From Marinilabiliales bacterium (GTDB lineage Bacteria; Bacteroidota; Bacteroidia; Bacteroidales; ML635J-15), in contig PKTB01000020.1 of assembly GCA_002869385.1 (NCBI GenBank), positions 1-49,356 on the forward strand: a stretch of 49,356 nt of DNA. Direction: 5' to 3'. The position numbers and the translations under genes were made by a program. Under the pieces are notes generated by a model. It had not been told where the DNA came from. It was given only the letters and a program-made list of their open reading frames with translations, and ran no database searches. This document shows, piece by piece, positions 19,101 to 27,505 of this stretch. Each line of letters begins with the position of its first letter. The first letter of the stretch is position 1.

Positions 19101-22100
19101 ATGCCTTACACTGCCACTTCATTCTTTATGACAGATAAATATTATGCTCAACAGGGAGATATAGTAAATGTATATATCGGCTCATCGTATGAAGATGTCT
19201 ACGTTCTATATGAACTTGAAGTAAAAGGTAAAACTAAAGAAAAGAAAATTGTTAAAGTAAATTCTGAGGTTAAAACGATCCCGATAAAAATTGAAGAAGA
19301 GCATAGAGGTGGTATCAGTGTTAATCTTATGTTTGTAAAAATGGGTAGATTATATAGTTCTAACCTCAGAATAGATGTAGGTTGGGAAAATAAAAACCTC
19401 GACCTTAAATTTATAACTTTCAGAGATAAAACACTGCCAGGTTCTAAAGAAGAATGGAAAATTAAAATAACTGATCAAAATGGTGCAGTGAGCGGTGCAG
19501 AATTATTGGCTTCAATGTATGATGCTTCTCTTGATGTTTATGCTTCAAATAGTTGGTATTGGTCTATTCTCCCTTACTACTACTCATACAGTAACTGGAC
19601 AACTAGTAGTTTTACATTTAATTCTGCATCTCCATATTATTTGAATTTCTATCCGGACTATATAAGCAAATCTGTATATAATCCAGGATTCAACTTCTAT
19701 GGTATGAGTTATTATGGAAGATATTACTATTACGATGATATGGATTATGAAGGCGATGATCGTGGTGTCGGAGGAGTTTATCGCACAGCTAAAAAAGAAT
19801 CATATGCTGATATGACAATGGTATCAAATACTGCAGTAAGTCAAGATGCTAGTATGATTTCTGATGAAGTTGCTTTGGGTGCATCAGAAACCACCGCTGT
19901 AGATGGTATGCTAATGGCAGGTTAGAAAGTTACCGAAGAGCAAAATAAAGATAAGTCTATAGTATCTAGAAATGGCAGAGATTCAAATGGACAGGACGTT
20001 CAAATTCGTAAGAACTTTAACGAGACTGCTTTCTTTTATCCAAATCTACAAACAAACTCAAAAGGTGAAATTATCGTCAGTTTCACAATGCCTGAAAGTT
20101 TAACCAGATGGAACTTTATGGGATTTGCTCATACTAAAGATCTTAAAATGGGGCAAATTTCTGAAGAAGTTGTAACTCAAAAAGAACTAATGGTAATGCC
20201 GAATATGCCAAGATTCTTTAGGGAGAATGATAAAATGACATTGTCTGTTAAAGTTAATAATGTTTCTGATATAAATATTAAAGGTAATTCAAGTATTGTG
20301 TTCTTTGACCCTGTAACTCAACAAGAAATAACAGGACTTTTCTTAGGAAGATTCCCTAACGAACAGGAATTCTCAGTTGAACAAGGTAAAAACACTACTG
20401 TTGACTGGCAGATAAAAATTCCTGAAGGCATGAGTGCTGTTGGTGTAAGAATTATTGCTGAAAGCGACAAACATTCTGATGGTGAAGAAAGAATTATTCC
20501 AATTTTAACAAATAGAATGCTTGTAACTGAAACTATGCCTTTACCTGTAAGTAAAACAGGAACAACTGAATTTACAATGACAAAGTTGAAAACAAATAAT
20601 TCAACAACTTTACGACATCACAGATATACTCTGGAATTCACAAACAACCCTGCTTGGTATGCTGTTCAGGCTTTACCTTACATCATGGAATATCCGTATG
20701 AATGTGCTGAGCAAACATTCTCAAGATATTATGCAAATATTTTAGCTACACATATTGCTAATTCTGACCCAAAGATTCAAAGAGTATTTGAATTATGGAA
20801 AAATACTCCTTCATCAGAAGCACTTATGTCAAATCTTGAGAAGAATCAAGAATTAAAAGCTCTATTATTAGAAGAAACTCCTTGGGTTCTCGAAGCACAG
20901 GATGAAAATGAACGCAAGCATCGTATCGGGTTATTGTTCGACCTTAACCGTATGAGTAAAGAGAGTAGTGATGCCTTAAATAAACTACAAAAACAACAGA
21001 AATATAATGGCGGATGGGCTTGGTTCAAAGGAATGCCTGAAAGTTGGTATATCACTCAACATATTGTTACAGGACTTGGTCATCTTGATAATCTAGGTGT
21101 TACTGAGATTAGGAAAGATAATAAAACCTGGAATATGACTAAAAAAGCCATCGAATTTATTGATGGTGAAATGCTACAAAGCTACAAAGACCTTAAGAAA
21201 TATTGTGATGATAAATGCATGGCAAAAGATAATATCGGGTATATGCAAATTCAGTATCTATATGCACGTTCATATTTTATCGATGATGTTCCAATGAACA
21301 AATCTACAAGCGAAGCATTTGAATATTACAAAGCACAAGCTCAAACTTATTGGAAGAACAAAAGCTTCTACATGCAAGGTATGATTGCATTAGCTTTATA
21401 CAGATTTGATGAGAAAGAAGTTCCAGCTAAAATTGTAGCCTCATTAAAAGAACATGCTATTTACAGCGAAGAAATGGGTATGTATTGGAAAAATGAATCT
21501 GGTTACTATTGGTACCAGGCTCCAATTGAAACTCATGCTCTGTTGATCGAAGTATTTGACGAAGTTGCTGATGATCAAGTAGCAGTGGAAGAGATTAAAG
21601 TTTGGTTATTAAAACAAAAACAAACTCAAGACTGGAAAACAACAAAAGCAACAGCTGAAGCAATCTATGCTTTATTACTTAGAGGAACAAATCTATTATC
21701 AGATGATTCAATGGCTGTTATTCAGGTTGGTGACATGACTATTGACCCTGAAAATGACCCATCAATTAAAACAGAAGCTGGGACAGGATACTTTAAGAAA
21801 GCCTGGGATGGAGAACTTGTTAAACCTGAATGGGGCGATATTAAAGTTACTAAGAAATCAAATACCGTATCATGGGGTGCTGTTTACTGGCAGTACTTTT
21901 AACAACTTGACAAAATCACTGAGTTTGAAGAAACTCCATTAACAATAAATAAAAAGCTGTTTGTTCAGCGCCGTGATGGTGGAAAACCGGTAATTGTTCC
22001 ATTAGAAAAAGACGGAAATCTTGAAGTTGGTGATAAAGTAACAGTCAGAATAGAAATCAGAGTTGACAGAGATATGGAATATGTTCACCTTAAAGATATG

Positions 22101-22355
22101 CGTGCTAGCTGTTTTGAACCTGTTTACTATTTATCAGGATATAGATACAGTGCCGGCTTAGGATATTACCAGGGTATTAAAGATGCTTCAATGAACTTCT
22201 TTATTGACTATCTGCGCAAAGGCACATATGTATTTGAATACGATCTCGTAGTTTCTCAAAAAGGTGATTTCTCAAATGGTATAACTACTATGCAATGCAT
22301 GTACTCACCAGAATTCACCAGTCATTCGGAAGGTGTTCGGGTAAGTGTAAAATAA
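16173..22355 (+). CDS. Alpha-2-macroglobulin family protein (four in-frame stops)
   Basis: One continuous frame of 2,060 codons is interrupted only by TAA 16449, TAA 17661, TAG 19923 and TAA 21900 (codons 93, 497, 1251, 1910). Bacterial A2Ms are large periplasmic protease traps. Visible parts are a signal-like N-terminus (1-22), a helical N-terminal half, the MG2 region KFFTDRAIYRPGQTINFKA (about 612), the linker NFNETAFFYPNLQTNSKGE-type A2M region near 1280, the thioester site YECAEQTFSRYY (CAEQ at 1511-1514), the alpha-helical TED domain after it, and a C-terminal receptor-like domain. Family contexts such as YWQYF*QLDKIT fit a Glu at the stop. Tyr-rich low-complexity tracts occur near 215 and 1180. 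No lipobox cysteine is seen. Confidence 0.85.
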
Positions 22356-22360
22356 ACATA

Positions 22361-22392
22361 AAAAAAACAGCTGCATTGCGGCTGTTTTTTTT
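22361..22392 (+). terminator. Terminator after the alpha-2-macroglobulin gene
   Basis: An A-rich run and AACAGC pair with GCTGTT across a 9-base loop, followed by eight T. It begins 6 bp after the stop. The A-tract on the other side could also allow reverse termination. Confidence 0.8.
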
Positions 22393-22393
22393 A

Positions 22394-22401
22394 TATATTT
22401 G
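22394..22401 (+). promoter_or_regulatory. -7 box upstream of the barrel protein gene
   Basis: TATATTTG fits TAnnTTTG and lies 17 bp before ATG 22419. The -33 region would fall inside the preceding terminator hairpin, so terminator and promoter may overlap. Confidence 0.4.
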
Positions 22402-22418
22402 TTTTATAAGTCAAAACC

Positions 22419-23123
22419 ATGAAAAAACTATTATTACCAATTATCCTAGTCTTTGCAATTAATGGATTCTCGCAAGAAACATTCTTTGGCGTTGGAATAA
22501 TGCAGTCAACATTTAAGAATGAAAACATTAATAAAATATTTGAAAGATATAACGAAAATGGCCCGGGTTACTTTGAGCCATATAATCATATTGCCGGACC
22601 TGTATTCGACGTAAGCATTAGAGATGATGGTTATATGGCAAGTATTGGATTTGCAAGCAGAAAGAAGAATATTGTCAATGAGTATTATGACACATTGAAT
22701 GTTAGTCACGAAATTTATTTACAAGCAAGATATGGCTTTTGGTTTGTAAACTATTATTGGCACCTTGTCGATAAAGATCGTTTTAAAATGGGCCCCGGAA
22801 TAGGTGGAGCAGTTTCTTTGTACCGTTTTCAAAGAACTAATACAGATGGTGACCACCAATATCCGGTCTATGATGTCATCAGAGAATTTCATTTTTTAAC
22901 ATCTGTTCTGTTCAATATGAGTATTTATATGGGAGAACATGCATCATTAAATATTCAGCCATATTTCCAAATGCCATTTTTATCAAATACATTAGTAAAT
23001 TACGCGTATCTTGAAAACAATCTAAACCCTAACTATGCTATACCTGACGAACAAGAAGATGACTATCTAGAGTGGCACATAAACTATGGTTTCACTCTAT
23101 CTTTATCCTTTGGTGGAGAATAA
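22419..23123 (+). CDS. Outer-membrane beta-barrel-like protein, unknown function
   Basis: A 234-residue protein with a signal peptide (1-18, ending NGFSQ) and alternating hydrophobic/aromatic strands (VFDVSIRDDGYMASIGFASR, FWFVNYYWHLV-type segments, IYMGEHASLNIQPYF). It ends in an aromatic-rich strand near GFTLSLSFGGE. This pattern suggests an 8- to 10-stranded porin-like barrel, but I do not recognise the family. Its own terminator-promoter boundary separates it from the A2M gene, and it ends one base from a convergent lipoprotein gene. Confidence 0.55.
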   Translation: MKKLLLPIILVFAINGFSQETFFGVGIMQSTFKNENINKIFERYNENGPGYFEPYNHIAGPVFDVSIRDDGYMASIGFASRKKNIVNEYYDTLNVSHEIYLQARYGFWFVNYYWHLVDKDRFKMGPGIGGAVSLYRFQRTNTDGDHQYPVYDVIREFHFLTSVLFNMSIYMGEHASLNIQPYFQMPFLSNTLVNYAYLENNLNPNYAIPDEQEDDYLEWHINYGFTLSLSFGGE

Positions 23124-23124
23124 T

Positions 23125-23574
23125 CTATTTAAACAGTTTAAAGATTGCGACTAATTGATTAGCAACAGTTACTGCAGAACTGGCAGTACTGGATGTTTGT
23201 TCAGTTATTTCAGTAATTTTTTCCATATCCAACAAAGCCTCTACAACAGCCATTGAATTCTCTTCAGTAATTTGATTATCTGAGCCTGTAACTAAACCGG
23301 CAGCAAATGCCTTTTTATATGCAGCATCGTTCTCATGAGCTTTTAAAGTCTTATAGTATCCACCTAGTTCAATAATATTTAAAATTGTATTAGTATCTGT
23401 AAGATTGACTTTGCCACTAGCTTTATAATCATCATGCATTTCTGTTAAAAGTTTACCGCATGAAACACCTGAAGCATTTGCTGCAGTATCACTATTGGCT
23501 ATATTTGACACTGTGTTACATGAAACAAAGGCTAATATTGCTGCAAATAAGAATAGAAAATTTATTTTTTTCAT
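23125..23574 (-). CDS. Putative lipoprotein with DUF2780-like helical domain
   Basis: A 149-residue protein with a lipobox (AFVSC, Cys near residue 19). It has a Ser/Ala-rich linker, then a helical body SCGKLLTEMHDDYKASGKVN and a Thr/Ser-rich C-terminal helix. The family is not recognised with confidence; the helical body faintly recalls small DUF2780-type proteins. A good Bacteroidota promoter lies on the minus strand just upstream, which supports an independent gene. Confidence 0.55.
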   Translation of the reverse strand: MKKINFLFLFAAILAFVSCNTVSNIANSDTAANASGVSCGKLLTEMHDDYKASGKVNLTDTNTILNIIELGGYYKTLKAHENDAAYKKAFAAGLVTGSDNQITEENSMAVVEALLDMEKITEITEQTSSTASSAVTVANQLVAIFKLFK

Positions 23575-23615
23575 AATATATAATTTTAATTATTTGATAT
23601 TTGATTGATCGAGAA

Positions 23616-23649
23616 CAAAACTACTAAATTAATTAATTTAATAACAAAA
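23616..23649 (-). promoter_or_regulatory. Promoter of the 23125-23574 lipoprotein gene
   Basis: On the minus strand TTTTG (23645-23649), a 21-base spacer and TAGTTTTG (23616-23623) match the -33/-7 Bacteroidota consensus TTTG and TAnnTTTG. The -7 box lies 41 bp before the ATG. Confidence 0.6.
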
Positions 23650-23711
23650 TAAATGCCGTTTAAAAGCTTAGTAAATAATAAATTTAATAATATTGCGAAA
23701 GATTTGATAAA

Positions 23712-25175
23712 ATGAAAAAGCAATGGACAATAATATTTTTCCTGATACTGACCTCCGTTAGTTTATTGTTGCATTTACCTCATTTCAAGAAAGACCTTAT
23801 CAGCATTCATGTTTGGCGTCAAACTCAAACACAGTCAAATATAGATAACTTTTATGAGGAGGATTTTAATATTTTTAATCCTCGAAAAAACGAAAGAGCT
23901 GATGGTGACGGTATTTTCAGAATGGAATTCCCATTGATGCAATGGATGGTCGCCGGATTATATAAAGTCTTTGGTCCAAGCATTTTGCTAACACGAATAT
24001 TTATGTTTATTACAGGTTTGTTAGCAATACTTGGTATGTATTTTCTGTTAAAAGCAATTTTCAAACGAGAACTAGCAGGAATAATTGGAGCCTGGGCTTT
24101 ATGTTTTTCACCCAGTTTTTATTATTATACGATAAATCCCCTACCCGACAACTTTGCTTTAGCTGTTTCAATTTGGGGGGCTTTCTTCGTTTTTAAATGG
24201 ATACAAAACACAAAGCTTGTTAACTTCATAATTGGAAGTTTTTTATTAAGTATCGCCGCATTATGTAAATTACCATTTATTTTATATTGGGTAATCATTC
24301 CGGTTTATATTTTAAACAGTATTTTTCGGAAAGAGAAAAAGTTTAAAAACTTCGTGCCGGAAATATTAATCAGCTTATTATTCCTATTATTGCCTGCAAT
24401 CTGGTACACTCAGGTCATATCTGGTTGGGAAGGCAATGGTATAGTTACCGGAATGCTTGACAACACTAAATCATGGTCTGATATTTTTGATTATCTGCAA
24501 CATAATCTGATATCAGTTTTACCTGAATTACTTATTAATTATGCAGCACTTCCGTTTTTTATTCTGGGTATTGTTAAAATCTTTAAAAATAAGACATATA
24601 AAAACAATCATTTTCTTATTTATGCTATGTGGGGAATTGCTATTCTGGCATATTTCTTTTTTGAAATAAATATGATTGCAAAAATCCATGATTATTATCT
24701 TTTCCCATTCTACCCTTTAATCATGATACTAATAGTTTTTGGTGCTCTTTGGATGATAAACAATAAAACTAAAGCATATAAATACATTGCTATTACTCTG
24801 CTATTAACCCTTCCCCTAACAGCTTATATTAGAATGCATGTTCGTTGGAATGAAGATGACCCCGGTTTCAATAAAGATCTTTTAATTTATAAAAATGAAT
24901 TACGAGAAGCTGTCCCTGATAACTCATTATGTATTGTTGGAAATGATATTTCTCATCATATATTCTTCTACTATATTCATAAAAAAGGCTGGTGTTTTGA
25001 GGAAGAACAAATATCACCCGAACAAATAAAACAGATGATAAACAATGGGGCTGAATATTTATATACAGATTCTGAGTTAATTTTAAATGAACAAAGTTTT
25101 TACAATTTATTTGAAAACAAAGTAGGACAGTACGGCAGCATATATGTTTGGAAACTAAAAAAGCAAAGCATATAA
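23712..25175 (+). CDS. GT39/PMT-like membrane glycosyltransferase
   Basis: A 487-residue multi-helix protein. The N-terminal helix is followed by a periplasmic loop with SIHVWRQTQTQSNIDNFYEE (split HVWRQTQTQSNI), then about ten further membrane helices and a short soluble C-terminal domain. This layout matches ArnT/PMT_2-type enzymes that transfer sugars from polyprenyl-phosphate donors to lipid or protein acceptors. The HVWRQ...T loop is typical of a Bacteroidota subgroup; acceptor and sugar are unknown. No other glycosylation gene adjoins it. Confidence 0.7.
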   Translation: MKKQWTIIFFLILTSVSLLLHLPHFKKDLISIHVWRQTQTQSNIDNFYEEDFNIFNPRKNERADGDGIFRMEFPLMQWMVAGLYKVFGPSILLTRIFMFITGLLAILGMYFLLKAIFKRELAGIIGAWALCFSPSFYYYTINPLPDNFALAVSIWGAFFVFKWIQNTKLVNFIIGSFLLSIAALCKLPFILYWVIIPVYILNSIFRKEKKFKNFVPEILISLLFLLLPAIWYTQVISGWEGNGIVTGMLDNTKSWSDIFDYLQHNLISVLPELLINYAALPFFILGIVKIFKNKTYKNNHFLIYAMWGIAILAYFFFEINMIAKIHDYYLFPFYPLIMILIVFGALWMINNKTKAYKYIAITLLLTLPLTAYIRMHVRWNEDDPGFNKDLLIYKNELREAVPDNSLCIVGNDISHHIFFYYIHKKGWCFEEEQISPEQIKQMINNGAEYLYTDSELILNEQSFYNLFENKVGQYGSIYVWKLKKQSI

Positions 25176-25180
25176 ATGCA

Positions 25181-25213
25181 TTTTGCAATTTTCAATTATT
25201 AGTTATAATTTTG
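25181..25213 (+). promoter_or_regulatory. Promoter of the GldN-like gene
   Basis: TTTTG (25181-25185), a 20-base spacer and TAATTTTG (25206-25213) form the clearest -33/-7 pair in the window. It lies 17 bp before ATG 25231. It starts only 5 bp after the glycosyltransferase stop. Confidence 0.7.
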
Positions 25214-25230
25214 GAATAAACTAAAAAGAT

Positions 25231-25854
25231 ATGAAAAAGTCATTAAAATTCTTATCATTTGCAATAATTACAATAAGTATTTTATCATGTTGTAACGAAG
25301 ATCCAGCAACAAAAACTGAAAAAGAAAATGGTAATGAACAAGTTTCTGGTCAGGAATACACTGGAGAAAAGCTTGTCATCACTGACAAAATAATGTATGA
25401 TGTTCAGGTGGTAAACGATATTATTGGTGATCGTACAAAAAATGGTCCTGACTGGTTTTGGGAAAATCTACCTTCACCGGAGGGAGATAATTTTGTAAAG
25501 AATCTTTTAGTTGACGCTGCCAGTGGAAAGCTAAAAACATATTACTATGACATGACAGGTGACTACGAAAGCTTTGACGAGATTCAACCTGCAGACCTTC
25601 AAGCATACATGGACGAAGTAATGACCTATGAATTTGAAATTGTAGATACTACTGTAAAAAGATTTAAACCTGAGAAAGTTGAAATACAACTAACTAATCA
25701 GCATGTTAAAAAGTTACGCTTCCTTTAGGAATGGTATCTTGCTGATGGCGTTTTTCGTAAAAGAGTAATTGCAGTTGCTCCTTACTTTACAATTGAATAT
25801 CCGGGGATGGAACCTGTACATGCTGTATATTTTTGGATTTTATTGAATCAATAA
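25231..25854 (+). CDS. GldN-like lipoprotein (in-frame TAG at 25726-25728)
   Basis: Across one stop this is a 207-residue protein. A lipobox-like LSCC lies at residues 19-21. The C-terminal part reads KKLRFL*EWYLADGVFRKRV, then AVAPYF and VYFWILLNQ. This matches the end of GldN, a periplasmic partner of the type IX secretion motor, whose pattern is K-x-K-E-[ED]-W-[FY]-[FL]-D...I-x-I-A-P...F-W-I. The stop occupies a conserved Glu position (GAG to TAG). GldN genes normally follow gldK-L-M; none is near. It could be a GldN paralogue with another role. Confidence 0.6.
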
Positions 25855-25858
25855 TAAA

Positions 25859-26380
25859 ATGGAAACTCTATCAATTTTATATCAAAAAGAAGCAATTTAG
25901 TTTGTAACAGTTGCTAAGGAATATCTTTCCTTGATGGAAGCTGCTAAAGATATGAATTCAGAAGAGTTTATCGACAAATCTATTAAAATTCTTCCTTTGC
26001 TCTATCTTAAAGGATCCCTTCTGCCCAAGATTGAAGACTATGATGAAAATTATGTCGAGAAATTCGTTGATTAACCAAACTGGGTTTTTATCCAACAAGC
26101 AACTGCTGCAAAGCTAGGTGAAAATGACGAATATGTGCAAATTCAGGATGTTAGTGTAGTAAATAGTATGGATTACTTAAATGTTGGTTTATCTGAGTTA
26201 TTTGCAGACATTTACCAGGAAATGGGTGATTTAATTGGTGCTTACCGCTTAGCTCAGGAATAAACTATGCAAGCAGCATTATTCTTTTGCAAAGATAACT
26301 TCGAATCATATTGGGGAATCAGAACTATTGTATTATTAAATAATTTACATCAAATAAAATATAAACAAAAGGAAGACTAG
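25859..26380 (+). CDS. DUF5063 family protein (three in-frame stops)
   Basis: One frame of 173 codons from ATG 25859 to TAG 26378-26380 holds TAG at codon 14, TAA at codon 72 and TAA at codon 135, with no shift. DUF5063 features are visible: YQKEAI*FVTVAKEYLSLME at the start, KILPLLYLKGSLLPK in the middle, and YRLAQE*TMQAALFFCKDNF then YWG near the end. In the family as I know it the first and third positions are Glu. The function is unknown; the gene typically precedes a 3'-5' exonuclease gene, as here (5 bp gap). The three stops make it the most heavily hit gene. Confidence 0.75.
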
Positions 26381-26385
26381 ACATA

Positions 26386-26973
26386 TTGGAATTTATTAAA
26401 AACATAGAAAAAGAAGAAATACAAAAACTACCTCTCTACTCATACGAGAAAGATTTTATAATTGTTGATAACGAGAAAACTTTCCAGCAAATATTACCGG
26501 AATTGTTTCTCGAAAATATTTGGGGCTTTGATACCGAGACAAAACCAACCTTTAAAAAAGGTCTAGCAAATCAGAAAAATGTATCGCTATTACAATTAAG
26601 CAATAGCGAGAAAACTTATCTTTTCCGACTAAATAAGCTTGGATTACCTAAAGAAATAACAATACTTTTATCAGATCCCGGATATATTAAAATCGGTGTC
26701 TCAATCAGAGATGATATTAAGTCTTTACAGAAGCTTAATAAATTTGAAGCTGATGGTTTTATTGACCTTCAGAATATTGTCAACGAATACGGAATCGAAG
26801 ATTACAGCTTAAGAAAAATGGCTGCAATAGTTCTAGGAATTAGAATTTCTAAAGCACAGCAACTAAGCAACTGGGAAGCAGATGAATTAACAGAAAAACA
26901 GATAAAGTATGCTGCTACCGACTCTTGGATAAGCAGAGAAATTTATCTTAAATTAATAAACTCAAAGAAATGA
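26386..26973 (+). CDS. 3'-5' exonuclease domain protein (RNase D/WRN-like)
   Basis: A 195-residue DEDD-superfamily exonuclease. Motif ExoI is GFDTETKPTF (about residues 47-56), the ExoII region is VGVSIRDDIKSL-like (about 103-113) and ExoIII is YAATDSWISREIYLKL (about 172-187), giving the DEDDy set. It lacks HRDC domains, so it is shorter than RNase D and similar to the exonuclease-only proteins beside DUF5063 in this phylum. Starts at TTG 26386; no ATG is available in frame nearby. Its stop overlaps the next start as ATGA. Confidence 0.85.
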   Translation: MEFIKNIEKEEIQKLPLYSYEKDFIIVDNEKTFQQILPELFLENIWGFDTETKPTFKKGLANQKNVSLLQLSNSEKTYLFRLNKLGLPKEITILLSDPGYIKIGVSIRDDIKSLQKLNKFEADGFIDLQNIVNEYGIEDYSLRKMAAIVLGIRISKAQQLSNWEADELTEKQIKYAATDSWISREIYLKLINSKK

Positions 26974-27374
26974 TTAAATACGAAAACAACCACAGAATCA
27001 CTTACGGTGATACTGATGCAATGGGTGTAATGTACTACGCCAATTACCTTAGAGTTTATGAAGCCGCACGTACAGAATTTATGCATATGATTGGCTTTTC
27101 ATTCCAAGAAATGGAAGAAAAGGGAGTTGTGTGTCCTGCAATAAATGTAAATATCAATTACAAACAATTTTCAAAGTTTGATTGGCTTGTAAAAGTTGTA
27201 ACTACTGTTGAAGAACTACCCATGGTAAAATTGGTTTTCAAACAAGAAATGTTTGCCCCTGATGGCACATTAATAAACTCAGCAATTGTCACGCTTGGTT
27301 TTATTGATCAAGTAAGAGGTAGAGCTATTCGCTGTCCTGAGTGGATCTTAAACTTATTCAAAGAAAAGTTATAA
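26970..27374 (+). CDS. YbgC/FadM-type hotdog acyl-CoA thioesterase
   Basis: A 134-residue single-hotdog thioesterase. The active-site segment YGDTDAMGVMYYANYLRVYE (split DTDAMGVMYYANYL, about residues 12-25) carries the catalytic Asp of the 4-hydroxybenzoyl-CoA thioesterase family, followed by AARTEFM. Such enzymes hydrolyse short- to medium-chain acyl-CoA. The ATGA overlap with the exonuclease gene indicates coupled translation. Confidence 0.88.
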   Translation: MIKYENNHRITYGDTDAMGVMYYANYLRVYEAARTEFMHMIGFSFQEMEEKGVVCPAINVNINYKQFSKFDWLVKVVTTVEELPMVKLVFKQEMFAPDGTLINSAIVTLGFIDQVRGRAIRCPEWILNLFKEKL

Positions 27375-27468
27375 TAAAACGAGCATTTATCCCCGGCCTT
27401 CGGGCTATTTCTAAAACTAAAAACAAATATTTTTCATTTATTTTAGTCTATAACAGTACTTTTTATCC

Positions 27469-27476
27469 TATTTTTG
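27469..27476 (+). promoter_or_regulatory. -7 box of the TonB receptor operon
   Basis: TATTTTTG fits TAnnTTTG and lies 29 bp before the chosen ATG 27506, supporting that start over an earlier in-frame ATG at 27341 inside the thioesterase gene. A weak GC-rich dyad (CCCGGCCTTCGGGC, near 27393-27406) sits upstream and may end the previous transcript. Confidence 0.45.
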
Positions 27477-27505
27477 CGTTAAGGAAGGTTGAAAAAGCTT
27501 ATCAA

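Noticed and set aside
27393..27406. Rho-independent terminator after the thioesterase gene
   Set aside because: The GC dyad has a short stem and no T run, so it is only mentioned as a weak possibility.
27341..27505. N-terminal extension of the TonB receptor from ATG 27341
   Set aside because: It overlaps the thioesterase gene, precedes the -7 box, and would bury the signal peptide.
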